A DNA stretch of 64,000 bases from Alistipes ihumii AP11 (GCF_025144665.1 NZ_CP102294.1:1240001-1304000); one strand, 5' to 3'. Shown: positions 9,244 through 18,453, counted from the stretch's first letter. Notes: generated by a model not told the origin, from the letters alone. Program-made: numbers and translations.

Positions 9244-10713
9244 TCAGAGCAGCGGGCTGAAGAGTCTCGACATCGCCTCATACATATTGTGCAGCAGGGG
9301 ACGGCTCTCCCAATACTCGCGCGTGACCAGACGGCTCCGCTCCAGATCGCGCAGGAAATCGGCCTCGAGGCTCTCGGTAATCGCACGGTCGTACAAAATG
9401 GCCGACACCTCGAAATTGTCCTCGAAGCTGCGGATGTCCATATTGGCCGTCCCGACCGAGGCGAACCGGCCGTCGATCATGATCAGCTTGGAATGGTTGA
9501 AGCCCTTGCGGTAAAGATAGACCTTCACGTTGGCCTCGATCAGTTCGCCGATGTATGAGCGCGAGGCCCAGTAGACGATCTTCGAGTCGGACCGGCTCGG
9601 AATCATGATCCGCACGTCGATGCCGCTCAGCGACGCGACCTTGACCGCCGTCAGGATCGCCTCGTTGGGCAGGAAATAGGGCGAGGATATGTAGATGTGA
9701 TGCTGAGCGTGGGAAATCGCCGAGAAAAAGGCCTGCATGATCGACGCCCAGTCCGAATCGGGCCCCGACGTGACGATCTGGATCATCGTCTCGTCCCGCA
9801 CATGCGTCTTGGGCAGATACTTGTCGTAATCGGCGAGCAGCTTCTTGGTGACGAAAAACCAGTCCGTAATGAAAACGATCTGAAGCATCCCGACGGCTTC
9901 GCCCTCGAGCCTCAGATGAGTGTCGCGCCACGGCCCGAGCTTCGTACCGGTAACGTAACGCTGCGCGATATTGATTCCTCCCGTAAAGCCTATCCTGCCG
10001 TCGACGACCAGAATCTTGCGGTGGTTGCGGTAGTTGACATGGCTCGTGAGCCAAGGGAAAACGACCGGCATGAAGCAGCGCACCTCGACGCCCGCCCGGC
10101 GCAACCGCCCGAGATACTTGCGCCCGAGCCCCCAGCTCCCTACGTCGTCGTAGATCAGCCGCACCTCGACGCCCTCGGCGGCCTTGGCGATCAGGATGTC
10201 GGCGATCTCGCGGCCCAGCTCGTCGTCCTCGATGATATAGTATTCCATATGGATCGACTCGCGGGCCTGCCGCAGCGCCCGGCGTATCTCGTCGAACGTC
10301 TCCGCCCCGTCGTTCAGCACCCGGACGCGGTTGTGCACGGTCAGCAACGCCTTGTTGCTGTTGAGCAGCAGCGTAATGGTATCGCGGTGATCGCTGATCT
10401 CGGACTTGTGCAGCAGCGACGGATGATTGATCTCGTATATCTGTTGCCGGCTCAGCGCATCGATCTGCTCCAGATCGTGCAGCTCCTTGCGGTTGAACAG
10501 TTTCTGCTTGCGGTGATTGCGGCCGAACACGATGTAGAAGACGAATCCCACGACCGGCAGCAGCGAGATCACGATGATCCACGACAGCGCCTTGACCGGC
10601 TCGCGCTTGTCGTGGATGATCACGGCGATCGTAACGATCACGAACAGAATATAGCCGACGCTCAGAAATGACTTCAGGTCGGCCCAGCCTATGGTCAGCA
10701 TCACCTCCTGCAT
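9244..10713 (-). CDS. cls: Cardiolipin synthase
   Basis: Inner-membrane phospholipase D-superfamily enzyme that condenses phosphatidylglycerol to cardiolipin. Two N-terminal membrane helices (about 16-34 and 42-64) precede two HKD motifs: His231/Lys233/Asp238 and His407/Lys409/Asp414, both intact. The frame is open back to an ATG at 10773, but a TATCTTTG promoter element at 10740-10747 lies inside that extension, so the start is taken at 10713 (489 residues); ATG 10701, with AGGAGG two bases before it, is a close alternative. It is transcribed alone and diverges from the greA unit. Confidence 0.93.
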   Translation of the reverse strand: MQEVMLTIGWADLKSFLSVGYILFVIVTIAVIIHDKREPVKALSWIIVISLLPVVGFVFYIVFGRNHRKQKLFNRKELHDLEQIDALSRQQIYEINHPSLLHKSEISDHRDTITLLLNSNKALLTVHNRVRVLNDGAETFDEIRRALRQARESIHMEYYIIEDDELGREIADILIAKAAEGVEVRLIYDDVGSWGLGRKYLGRLRRAGVEVRCFMPVVFPWLTSHVNYRNHRKILVVDGRIGFTGGINIAQRYVTGTKLGPWRDTHLRLEGEAVGMLQIVFITDWFFVTKKLLADYDKYLPKTHVRDETMIQIVTSGPDSDWASIMQAFFSAISHAQHHIYISSPYFLPNEAILTAVKVASLSGIDVRIMIPSRSDSKIVYWASRSYIGELIEANVKVYLYRKGFNHSKLIMIDGRFASVGTANMDIRSFEDNFEVSAILYDRAITESLEADFLRDLERSRLVTREYWESRPLLHNMYEAMSRLFSPLL

Positions 10714-10739
10714 ATCCGGATTCCGTATGGGGGAATACG

Positions 10740-10747
10740 CAAAGATA
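10740..10747 (-). promoter_or_regulatory. Bacteroidota -7 element for cls
   Basis: Minus-strand TATCTTTG, exact TAnnTTTG, 27 bases before the proposed start at 10713. It rules out the longest possible start for cls if used. Confidence 0.6.
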
Positions 10748-10950
10748 ATAAACCCGACGAAAAATTTGGCCATATTCCGTACTAAAAGTCAGAAGGTTCG
10801 CATTTCTCCGGCATTCGCAGAGCGGCCCACTCCGGAATCCGGAGCGCGACGGGAAAACAATCCGCTGATTGTCCGGAACAATCCGTCCGGCTCTCCGACG
10901 GCTCATCAAATCGGATGCCGGAATATTCCCGTCCGAAATCGACAGGAAAG

Positions 10951-10981
10951 TTGGAAATTCGGAAATGTTTGCTTACATTTG
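10951..10981 (+). promoter_or_regulatory. Promoter of the mini-protein-greA unit
   Basis: TTGG at 10951-10954, 19 bases, then TACATTTG at 10974-10981. This fits the Bacteroidota -33/-7 arrangement well and predicts transcription starting near 10988. Confidence 0.7.
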
Positions 10982-10997
10982 CCTTATCGAAAGAGTT

Positions 10998-11034
10998 CTG
11001 ACCCTCGCAAGGGGTCGGGATTTTTTCTTTTTTT
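10998..11034 (+). terminator. Terminator-like hairpin in the greA leader
   Basis: GACCC (11000-11004) pairs with GGGTC (11012-11016), extended by flanking pairs to about 8 bp, then a T-rich run at 11021-11034. It lies after the predicted transcription start and before the first start codon. No plus-strand gene upstream needs a terminator, so attenuation or a short leader RNA is possible. Confidence 0.55.
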
Positions 11035-11052
11035 ATACGATAAACCCCTGAC

Positions 11053-11241
11053 ATGAAACCGAAGACTCGATTTTACATATGCGTGACGTTCCTGCTGCTC
11101 TCGGTATTATGTCTCGGAGGCACGCTGGTAGTCTGCATGATCGACAGGCAGCCCAAGAACTATCTGACGGCGCTGATCTTTCTGGCCTGCTCGGTAACGT
11201 TCTTTCAGGTAATCCGCCAGATGATCGACCTGAGGGACTGA
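11053..11241 (+). CDS. Two-helix membrane mini-protein
   Basis: A 62-residue protein of unknown function. It has two hydrophobic segments, about residues 7-28 (ICVTFLLLSVLCLGGTLVVC) and 37-54 (YLTALIFLACSVTFFQVI), joined by a short polar loop DRQPKN, with a positive N-terminus and charged C-terminus. It lies behind a good promoter and 44 bases before greA, which supports real expression. No signature family was recognised. The alternative, that it is only an untranslated leader of greA, is less likely given the clean membrane pattern. Confidence 0.7.
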   Translation: MKPKTRFYICVTFLLLSVLCLGGTLVVCMIDRQPKNYLTALIFLACSVTFFQVIRQMIDLRD

Positions 11242-11285
11242 GCGGCCGAAGGAATTTTTCACGAAACATTTAATCTTATCACATT

Positions 11286-11762
11286 ATGGCATCGAACATT
11301 GTTTATCTGACCGAGGCGGGTCTGCAAAAACTCAAGGACGAACTGGATCACCTCCGTTCGGTAGAGCGTCCCGCCATCTCGGCAGCCATCGCCGAGGCGC
11401 GCGACAAGGGAGATTTGTCGGAGAACGCCGAGTACGACGCGGCCAAAGAGGCTCAGGGCATGCTGGAAATGCGCATCGCCAAGCTGGAAGACACGGTGGC
11501 CAATGCCCGCGTGATCGACGAGTCGCGCATCGACACGAACACCGTACAGATCCTGAACCGAGTAAAAATGAAAAATATGACGACCGGCAAGATCGTAGAA
11601 TATACGCTGGTCTCGGAAAACGAGGCCAACCTCAAGGAAGGCAAGCTGGCGATCGGCACCCCGATCGCGCAGGCGCTGCTCGGAAAGAAAAAGGGCGAAG
11701 AGGTGGACGTAAAGGTTCCCTCGGGCATGCTTCGCCTCGAAATCCTGGATATCTCGATCTGA
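11286..11762 (+). CDS. greA: Transcription elongation factor GreA
   Basis: A 158-residue cytosolic factor, the standard GreA length, which stimulates RNA cleavage by stalled RNA polymerase. The N-terminal coiled coil (about 1-75) includes LTEAGLQKLKDELDHLRS and the tip acidic pair region EARDKGDLSENAEYDAAKE. The C-terminal FKBP-like globular part ends GMLRLEILDISI. It follows the 62-residue membrane mini-protein within the same apparent unit. No clear intrinsic terminator follows. Confidence 0.97.
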   Translation: MASNIVYLTEAGLQKLKDELDHLRSVERPAISAAIAEARDKGDLSENAEYDAAKEAQGMLEMRIAKLEDTVANARVIDESRIDTNTVQILNRVKMKNMTTGKIVEYTLVSENEANLKEGKLAIGTPIAQALLGKKKGEEVDVKVPSGMLRLEILDISI

Positions 11763-12532
11763 CGAAAACCGGCGGCATACCGGAGAAAGCCGCTCCGATG
11801 AGCCCGATCAGCATGCGACCGGCCGAGTTTCGGCCGGTCGCGCCTGTTCGGGAATTTCCGAAACGGACGAAAGATAATTTCCCCGCGCTTCCCCTGACGA
11901 ACGAAAAGCGGAACTTTCCTGCGGTCGTGTCCCAAGCGGCTGATTCCGACGAGAGCCGAACGGAACGACGGACCGAAAGAGCGAGCATCCCTGCACGCAC
12001 GGCTCATCCCCGAACGGATTCCGGACAAGAGGTCTGCCGAACGCCCGGAAACGGCCGCTCCCGACAATCGCCGCAAAGACAGTCGACGAGAAACAGAGCG
12101 AAAGCAGCTAAGGACGGCGTCCGTCCCCGTTTTTCCGAGCAAAGCGAAGGAGCAGGAACGTATCTCTACGCACTCGCAAGATCCGGTCCTGCACATACAA
12201 AGCAGTCCGTCCGCAGGCAGGAAGCGAAATCCGGCATTCCGAACCGTAAGACCGGAACGACGAGTACCTTCCAATAGCGAATGAATTTCAATGGACGGAC
12301 AGCAACGAAGCGAGTCTCGCTTTTCCGCGAAACGCACGCTCCCGGCCCGAGCCATCCGGTACGGCAGACCGGAATCAACGGTCGGCCCCGGCACGATCCT
12401 CATCGGACCGAGCGACCGGCCGGAACGATCCCCGCAGAAAACGAACCGACGACGTAAGCCGATCCGGGGCATCACAGGCAGAACGCGTCCCGGACCATCC
12501 CGCTGCGCAATCGTCTCAAGCGGATCAACCGT
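11763..12532. other. Gene-free spacer
   Basis: About 770 bases between convergent greA and fba. Reading frames here are short or of low quality (Arg/Ser/Thr-rich, no domain), and no RNA gene signature was found. It may be decayed coding DNA, but no parent gene is recognisable. Confidence 0.5.
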
Positions 12533-12564
12533 ATAAAAAGAAAGAGCCGCCCGACGGCGACCCT
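12533..12564 (-). terminator. Intrinsic terminator after fba
   Basis: Minus strand: a 9-bp stem with two G-U pairs (arms 12556-12564 and 12543-12551), then TTTCTTTTTAT. It begins about 27 bases after the fba stop. Confidence 0.75.
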
Positions 12565-12590
12565 CTCCCCTTCCTATCGGAAATTACAGA

Positions 12591-13592
12591 TTAGCATTCC
12601 ATCTTACCGGCCGACCCCAACACGTTGATCAGCTTCTTTTTATAAAGCTCGCGCAGCCAGTCGCGAGCCGGACCGAGGTACTTGCGCGGGTCGAATTCGG
12701 CAGGCTTCGTAGCCATCACCTCGCGAACGGCAGCCGTCATGGCCAGGCGGCCGTCGGAGTCGATATTGATTTTGCAGACGGCCGACTTGGCAGCCTCGCG
12801 GAGCTGGTCCTCGGGAATGCCGATGGCATCCTTCAGCGCGCCGCCATACTTGTTGATGATGGCTACCAGATCCTGAGGCACCGACGACGAGCCGTGCAGC
12901 ACGATCGGGAATCCGGGGATCTTCTTCTCGATCTCCTTCAGGATATCGAAACGCAAGGGGGGCGGAACCAAAACGCCGTTCGCGTCGCGGGTGCACTGCT
13001 CGGGCGTGAACTTGTTGGCACCGTGCGAGGTGCCGATCGAGATGGCCAGCGAGTCGACGCCGGTGCGCGATACGAAGTCGATGACCTCCTCGGGCTGCGT
13101 ATAGGTATGATGTTCGGCCTTCACGTCATCCTCGATGCCGGCCAGCACGCCGAGCTCGCCTTCGACCGTCACGTCGAACTGATGAGCGTAGTCGACCACT
13201 TTCTTCGTCAACGCGATATTTTCCTCGTAGGGGAAGTGCGAGCCGTCGATCATCACCGACGAGAAGCCCATGTCGATGCACGATTTGCAAAGCTCGAACG
13301 AGTCGCCGTGATCGAGGTGCAGCACGATCTGCGGATGGGCGCAGCCCAGCTCCTTGGCGTACTCGACGGCCCCCTGAGCCATATAGCGCAGCAGCGTCTG
13401 ATTGGCGTACTTGCGCGCGCCGCTCGACACCTGCAGGATGACGGGCGACTTGGTCTCGACCGCAGCCTGAATGATGGCCTGCATCTGCTCCATGTTGTTG
13501 AAGTTGAACGCAGCGATCGCATACTGCCCTGCGATGGCCTTCTTGAACATCTCGCGGGTGTTCACCAGACCCAAATCCTTGTAGTTAACCAT
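12591..13592 (-). CDS. fba: Class II fructose-bisphosphate aldolase
   Basis: A 333-residue zinc-dependent aldolase that interconverts fructose 1,6-bisphosphate with dihydroxyacetone phosphate and glyceraldehyde 3-phosphate in glycolysis. LHLDHGDSF supplies the catalytic Asp94 and zinc ligand His95. VEGELGVLAG, AEHHTYTQPEEV and IGTSHGANKF are the other class II metal/substrate segments, and HGSSSVP is the phosphate-binding loop. It is monocistronic, between its own TAnnTTTG promoter and an intrinsic terminator. Confidence 0.97.
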   Translation of the reverse strand: MVNYKDLGLVNTREMFKKAIAGQYAIAAFNFNNMEQMQAIIQAAVETKSPVILQVSSGARKYANQTLLRYMAQGAVEYAKELGCAHPQIVLHLDHGDSFELCKSCIDMGFSSVMIDGSHFPYEENIALTKKVVDYAHQFDVTVEGELGVLAGIEDDVKAEHHTYTQPEEVIDFVSRTGVDSLAISIGTSHGANKFTPEQCTRDANGVLVPPPLRFDILKEIEKKIPGFPIVLHGSSSVPQDLVAIINKYGGALKDAIGIPEDQLREAAKSAVCKINIDSDGRLAMTAAVREVMATKPAEFDPRKYLGPARDWLRELYKKKLINVLGSAGKMEC

Positions 13593-13727
13593 AACTGATT
13601 CGTTTTATGTTAGTAAATGCGTAACTCGTCCTCTCGCGGCAACTTTCGCCCGACACCCGTCGCCGAAGCCCTTCCGAAGCCGTCCCGGGCTTTTCCGCCG
13701 ACAGGCGGCCGGATTTCCCTCGCGGCC

Positions 13728-13758
13728 CAAATTTAGCGAAATTTCGTCGCATTGCGAA
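13728..13758 (-). promoter_or_regulatory. Promoter of fba
   Basis: Minus-strand TAAATTTG at 13728-13735 (exact TAnnTTTG) with TTCG, one base from TTTG, 19 bases further upstream. It predicts a leader of about 130 bases. Confidence 0.6.
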
Positions 13759-14124
13759 GGGTTTCATAAAATTATTTAAAATTCATTTCGCCGCGAAACG
13801 ACGGCAAGCCGCGCCGAGCTCGGAGCGAACGGGGCTCGGTCATGTCCGATCCGTCATCCGTGCAAGGCTCCGTCTGCCGGTATCCGGGGCGGACAATCGC
13901 CCGGCCCGAGCAAAATCCGGAACGGTCTTTCCCGGTTCCGCTCCGATAGCGGAACGGACCGAACCGTCCGCCCTTCGATCGATCTCCCGGCCACAAAAGC
14001 GATAGCCGGAAATCCCCCGTCTTTCTACGGCGGACGACGATTACCCGCCCCCCCGACCATGCGAGCGTTCCAAACGCCAAACGACCGAAAACTCCGCCGT
14101 CCGGCTCCCTCGTCCGGCCTCGCC
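13759..14124. other. Gene-free spacer
   Basis: About 370 bases between the fba promoter and the pgi terminator. No gene, repeat or RNA signature was seen. Confidence 0.45.
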
Positions 14125-14168
14125 GTCAGAATATAAGAGAGGATGCCGGAACCGATCCGACATCCTCC
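14125..14168 (-). terminator. Intrinsic terminator after pgi
   Basis: Minus strand: GAGGATG/CATCCTC arms (14161-14167 and 14139-14145) extended by inner CGG/CCG pairs to 11 bp, then TCTTATATTCT. It lies about 45 bases after the pgi stop. Confidence 0.75.
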
Positions 14169-14211
14169 CATGCGTGTCATGCGCCGGACAAGACAGTCGG
14201 CGTCCCCCAAA

Positions 14212-15555
14212 CTACAACCGCTTGCGCAGCTCTTCGCCCTGCTCCTCGTAGCCAGGCTTGCCGAGCAACGCGAACATATTCTTCTTGTAGGCTTCCACGC
14301 CGGGCTGATCGAACGGATTGACCCCGAGCGCATAACCGCTCATGCCGCAGGCCTTCTCGAAGAAATAGAGCAACGCTCCCAGATAATACTCGTCGAGCTC
14401 GGGCAGCTCGATCCGGATATTGGGCACGCCCCCGTCGACATGGGCCAGCATCGTTCCCATCTCGGCCATGCGGTTCACCTCGCCGATGCGCTTGCCCGCC
14501 AGATAGTTCAGGCCGTCCAGATTGTCCGCATCGGACGCGATCTTCAGCGTATGCTTCGGATGACCGATGCTGACGATCGTTTCCATCAGCGTCCGCTCGC
14601 CCTGCTGAATGTACTGCCCCATCGAGTGCAGGTCGGCCGTCAGCGTCACGCTGGCCGGGAAAATTCCTTTGCCCTCCTTGCCTTCGCTCTCGCCGTAGAG
14701 CTGCTTCCACCACTCGGCCACATAAAGCAGCTTCGGATCGTAGCTGCCCAGAATCTCGATCTTGCAGCCCTTGCGATAGAGCGCCGTCCGCGCGGCAGCG
14801 TAAAGAGCCGACGGATTCCGCTCGAAGGGCACGTCCGTTCCGGTGGCCTTCTCCATATCCTGCGCGCCGCGGACCAACTCGCCGATCCGGACGCCGGCGG
14901 CGGCCAGCGGCAGCAGGCCGACGGGCGTCAGCACCGAATAGCGTCCGCCGACATTATCGGGAATCACGAACGTGGCATAGCCTTCTTGCGTCGCAAGTGT
15001 CCGCAGGGCTCCGCGCTTGGCGTCGGTCACGGCGACGATCCGCTTGGACGCCTCGGCCTTGCCGTAGCGCGACTCGATCTCCTCTTTGATCAGGCGGAAC
15101 GCGACGGCCGGCTCGGTCGTCGTGCCCGACTTGGAAATGACGATCGCAGCGATCCGATAGGGCTTCACGGCGGCCAAGAGCTCCGAGAGATAGTCCTCGC
15201 TCAGGTTCTGCCCCGCGAACAGCAGCAGCGGCCTGTCCTGCTTCTTGCGCAACAACTGGAAGGAGTCGTTCATCGCTTCGTACACGGCTTTCGTCCCGAG
15301 GTACGATCCCCCGATCCCGATCACGACGATCACATCGGCGAGCGATGCGAGCGAGCGGGCGCACGCCTCGACGGCTTCGAGCTCCTCGGAGCCGATCCGG
15401 CCCGGCAGGGAAACCCAGCCCAGAAAATCGCCGCCCTTGCCGCTGCCGTCGTACAGCATCCGGTTGGCCGCCTCGATCTCGCCTTTCAGCGCATCGACCT
15501 CGGCCTGCGAAGCGCGGCCGTAGATCTTGTCGATATTCACATTGATAATACCCAT
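14212..15555 (-). CDS. pgi: Glucose-6-phosphate isomerase
   Basis: A 447-residue cytosolic isomerase converting glucose 6-phosphate to fructose 6-phosphate. The length is that of the shorter Bacillus/Bacteroidota type rather than the 550-residue E. coli form. Signatures include [17 protein letters not shown] (sugar-phosphate loop), [17 protein letters not shown], and the C-terminal [18 protein letters not shown] containing the catalytic lysine region. It starts 19 bases after gpsA stops, so the two are likely one transcript. Confidence 0.97.
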   Translation of the reverse strand: MGIINVNIDKIYGRASQAEVDALKGEIEAANRMLYDGSGKGGDFLGWVSLPGRIGSEELEAVEACARSLASLADVIVVIGIGGSYLGTKAVYEAMNDSFQLLRKKQDRPLLLFAGQNLSEDYLSELLAAVKPYRIAAIVISKSGTTTEPAVAFRLIKEEIESRYGKAEASKRIVAVTDAKRGALRTLATQEGYATFVIPDNVGGRYSVLTPVGLLPLAAAGVRIGELVRGAQDMEKATGTDVPFERNPSALYAAARTALYRKGCKIEILGSYDPKLLYVAEWWKQLYGESEGKEGKGIFPASVTLTADLHSMGQYIQQGERTLMETIVSIGHPKHTLKIASDADNLDGLNYLAGKRIGEVNRMAEMGTMLAHVDGGVPNIRIELPELDEYYLGALLYFFEKACGMSGYALGVNPFDQPGVEAYKKNMFALLGKPGYEEQGEELRKRL

Positions 15556-15574
15556 GACAGTAAGTTATTTGGAT

Positions 15575-16582
15575 TCATATCAGTTTCCCGGTCAGAAGCT
15601 TCAGGCTGGCCGCCGGAGACTCTCCCTCGTAGAGGATGCCATAGACGGCCCGCGCGATCGGCATCTCGACGCCGTAGCGCTCGTTGATCCTCATCACGCA
15701 TTCGGCCGCGTAATACCCTTCGGCCACCATACTCATCTCCACGCGGGCCGCCTCGACCGAGTAGCCCTTGCCGATCATCAGCCCGAACCGGCGGTTGCGG
15801 CTGAACTGCGAATAGGAAGTGACGAGCAGGTCCCCGAGATAGGCCGATGCGAACGTATCGCGCTGCGCAGGATAGGTCTCGGCCATAAAGCGCGACATCT
15901 CCATCGCCGCGTTGCTGATCAGCACGGCGACGAAGTTGTCGCCGTAGCCCAGCCCGAGCGCGATGCCGACGGCCATCGCGTAGATGTTCTTGAGCACGGA
16001 CGCATATTCTATGCCGTAGATGTCGGTCGAATAGCTGACGCTGATATAGGGCGTTCCGATCTTCTCGCCGAGCGCTCGCGCGTTTTCGGGCTCCTTGCAT
16101 ACGGCCGTCAGATAGGAAAGCCGTTCGAGGGCTACCTCCTCGGCGTGACACGGCCCCGACACGATGCCGAGCTGGCAGAACGGCACGCCGTAGCGGCGGT
16201 TGACGTACTCGGCGACGGTCACCAGCTCGCCGGGCACGATCCCTTTGATGGCCGAAATCACGAACTTGTCCGAAAGCGGCTCGGCGAGCGGCTCGAGCGT
16301 CGTCTTCAGGTAGACCGACGGAACGGCCAGCACGATCACCTCGGCAGAGCGGACCGTCTCGTTCAGATCGTCGGAGGTCCTCAGACGACCGGTGTCGAAA
16401 TGCACGTCGCGCAGATAGCGCGGATTGGTCTCGTTGCGGCGAACGGACTCCAGCACCTCGCGGTTGCGGATGTACCAGCCTACGGATGTCTCGTTCTCGA
16501 GCAATATTTTGACCAGAGCGGTCGCCCAGCTGCCGTATCCGATCACGGCGCAGCGGGACTGCCTGTCGATTCTGAAAGCCAT
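15575..16582 (-). CDS. gpsA: NAD(P)H-dependent glycerol-3-phosphate dehydrogenase
   Basis: A 335-residue cytosolic enzyme that makes sn-glycerol 3-phosphate for phospholipids from dihydroxyacetone phosphate. The N-terminal Rossmann segment CAVIGYGSWATALVKIL, FVISAIKGI, GPCHAEEV and the C-terminal KNIYAMAVGIALGLGYGDN/NAAMEMSRF segments identify the GpsA family. The frame stays open upstream to a TTG at 16606, but this lies inside a TACATTTG promoter element, so ATG 16582 is chosen. It is first in a unit with pgi. Confidence 0.95.
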   Translation of the reverse strand: MAFRIDRQSRCAVIGYGSWATALVKILLENETSVGWYIRNREVLESVRRNETNPRYLRDVHFDTGRLRTSDDLNETVRSAEVIVLAVPSVYLKTTLEPLAEPLSDKFVISAIKGIVPGELVTVAEYVNRRYGVPFCQLGIVSGPCHAEEVALERLSYLTAVCKEPENARALGEKIGTPYISVSYSTDIYGIEYASVLKNIYAMAVGIALGLGYGDNFVAVLISNAAMEMSRFMAETYPAQRDTFASAYLGDLLVTSYSQFSRNRRFGLMIGKGYSVEAARVEMSMVAEGYYAAECVMRINERYGVEMPIARAVYGILYEGESPAASLKLLTGKLI

Positions 16583-16604
16583 GCCAAAAAGTTTCGCGTC
16601 CGGC

Positions 16605-16612
16605 AAATGTAC
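16605..16612 (-). promoter_or_regulatory. Promoter of gpsA-pgi
   Basis: Minus-strand TACATTTG (exact TAnnTTTG), 22 bases before the gpsA ATG. It fixes the start by excluding the longer TTG-initiated frame. Confidence 0.6.
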
Positions 16613-16770
16613 GAACTTATTCGCTAATTCCGTCGTCTGCCGACAGAAAGCAGACCGGAGGAAAGAACGCGCCTCCGCCCGGAAAGCCGATTTCCCGGAC
16701 GGAAACGCAACGCGCGGCGCGCTTTTCGCGTTATATTACGCAACGGAACGGACGCTTCCCGGCCGCGGGC

Positions 16771-16800
16771 TAAAAAAACTCCCGCCTCGCTGTCGGGAGT
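16771..16800 (-). terminator. Minus-strand terminator between divergent gpsA and purH
   Basis: Stem ACTCCCG/CGGGAGT (16794-16800 and 16778-16784, 9-base loop) followed on the minus strand by seven T. It has the full intrinsic terminator form, yet the gene after it on that strand (gpsA) has its own promoter and nothing before it is coded on that strand. It may stop antisense transcripts from purH. A T-run also follows on the plus strand after a 6-base gap. Confidence 0.75.
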
Positions 16801-16815
16801 CCGGCTCTTTTTTCC

Positions 16816-16823
16816 TATCTTTG
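16816..16823 (+). promoter_or_regulatory. Promoter of purH
   Basis: TATCTTTG, exact TAnnTTTG, 33 bases before the purH GTG start. No clear -33 element. Confidence 0.6.
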
Positions 16824-16855
16824 TCCGACTAACGAACAACAAAACTCAAACGATC

Positions 16856-18376
16856 GTGAAAAAGATAAAAAGCGCTCTCATTTCGGTTTACTACAAGGAC
16901 GGATTGGAACGGATCGTCAGAAAGCTCGCCGAGGACGGCGTTGCGATATACTCCACCGGAGGGACCCTCTCGTTCATCGAGTCGCTGGGTCTGAAGGCCA
17001 CCTCGGTCGAAAGCCTGACGGGCTATCCGTCGATCCTCGGCGGACGCGTCAAGACGCTCCACCCGAAAGTTTTCGGCGGCATCCTCGCCCGCCGCGACAA
17101 CCCGAAAGACTCCGAACAGGCGGCGCAGTACGAAATACCCGAGATCGACGCGGTGATCGTCGACCTCTATCCGTTCGAGCAGACCGTCGCTTCGGGCGCG
17201 CCCGAGCAGGACGTCATCGAGAAGATCGACATCGGAGGCATCTCGCTGATCCGCGCCGCAGCGAAAAATTTCAAGGACGTCGTGATCGTACCTTCGGTCG
17301 ACCAGTACGCCGAATTCTTCGAAATCATCGACGCGCAGCATAGCTCTACGACGCTCGAGCAGCGCCGCCGTTTCGCGGCTCATGCGTTCAACGTCAGCTC
17401 GCACTACGACACGGCCATCTTCAGTTATTTCAACCGTCAGGAGAAGATCGACTCGTTCAAGCTGAGTCTGACCCGGGGCACGACGCTGCGCTACGGTGAG
17501 AACCCGCATCAGGCCGCCACGTTCTACGGCGATCTGGACGGGCTGTTCGAGAAGCTCAACGGCAAGGAAATCTCGTACAACAACCTCCTCGACATCGACG
17601 CGGCCGTGGGTCTGATCGGCGAGTTCACGGAGCCCACGTTCGTCATCATGAAGCACAACAACGCCTGCGGCGTCGCCAGCAGGCCGACCGTACTGGAAGC
17701 ATGGAAGGACGCCTTGGCGGGCGATCCGGTCTCGGCTTTCGGCGGCGTGCTGATCACCAACCGCGAGGTGGACGCCGCAACGGCCGACGAGATCAACAAG
17801 CTGTTCTTCGAGGTGATTCTCGCACCCTCTTACAGCGAGGCGGCGCTCGAGACGCTCCGCAGCAAGAAAAACCGCATCATCCTGCGCCTCAAGCAGACGG
17901 AGCGCGCCCCGCAACTGTTCCGCTCGCTGCTGAACGGCGTCGCCGTACAGGACCGCGACGCGAAGGTGGGCGGCGTAGACGGAGAGCCGCACTACGCGAC
18001 CGAGAAGCACGCTTCGGCCGAGCAGACGGCGGACCTGATTTTCGCGAACAAGATCGTCAAGCACTCGAAAAGCAACGCGATCGTACTGGCCAAGAACGGC
18101 ATGTTGCTTTCGAGCGGCATCGGACAAACCTCGCGCGTGGACGCGCTCAAGCAGGCGATCGCCAAGGCCAAGGGCTTCGGGTTCGACCTGAAGGGAGCCG
18201 TCATGGCCTCGGACGCCTACTTCCCGTTCGGCGACTGCGTCGAGATCGCCCATAAGGAGGGCGTCGACGCGGTGATCCAGCCGGGCGGTTCGGTCCGCGA
18301 CCACGAGAGCATCGACTACTGCAACGCCCATGGCATGGCGATGCTGTTCACCGGGCTCCGCCATTTCAAGCACTGA
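16856..18376 (+). CDS. purH: Bifunctional AICAR formyltransferase/IMP cyclohydrolase
   Basis: A 506-residue enzyme catalysing the last two steps of IMP synthesis. The N-terminal cyclohydrolase domain (about 1-195) shows IYSTGGTLSFIE and LGGRVKTLHPKVFGG, with Lys66. The C-terminal formyltransferase domain shows LRYGENPHQAA, FVIMKHNNACGVA with the catalytic Lys-His, and ASDAYFPFGDC. Translation starts at a GTG directly after the short leader; the next residues KKIKSALISVYYKDG are the family start. mreB follows 77 bases later with no good terminator between, so read-through into the mre genes is possible. Confidence 0.97.
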   Translation: MKKIKSALISVYYKDGLERIVRKLAEDGVAIYSTGGTLSFIESLGLKATSVESLTGYPSILGGRVKTLHPKVFGGILARRDNPKDSEQAAQYEIPEIDAVIVDLYPFEQTVASGAPEQDVIEKIDIGGISLIRAAAKNFKDVVIVPSVDQYAEFFEIIDAQHSSTTLEQRRRFAAHAFNVSSHYDTAIFSYFNRQEKIDSFKLSLTRGTTLRYGENPHQAATFYGDLDGLFEKLNGKEISYNNLLDIDAAVGLIGEFTEPTFVIMKHNNACGVASRPTVLEAWKDALAGDPVSAFGGVLITNREVDAATADEINKLFFEVILAPSYSEAALETLRSKKNRIILRLKQTERAPQLFRSLLNGVAVQDRDAKVGGVDGEPHYATEKHASAEQTADLIFANKIVKHSKSNAIVLAKNGMLLSSGIGQTSRVDALKQAIAKAKGFGFDLKGAVMASDAYFPFGDCVEIAHKEGVDAVIQPGGSVRDHESIDYCNAHGMAMLFTGLRHFKH

Positions 18377-18453
18377 CGGGGCGAGCCGCTCCGGCCGTCC
18401 GCAGGGCGGCTCCGCCGCGTTTTCCCAATAAATACGAACAAACACTAAGCGAC

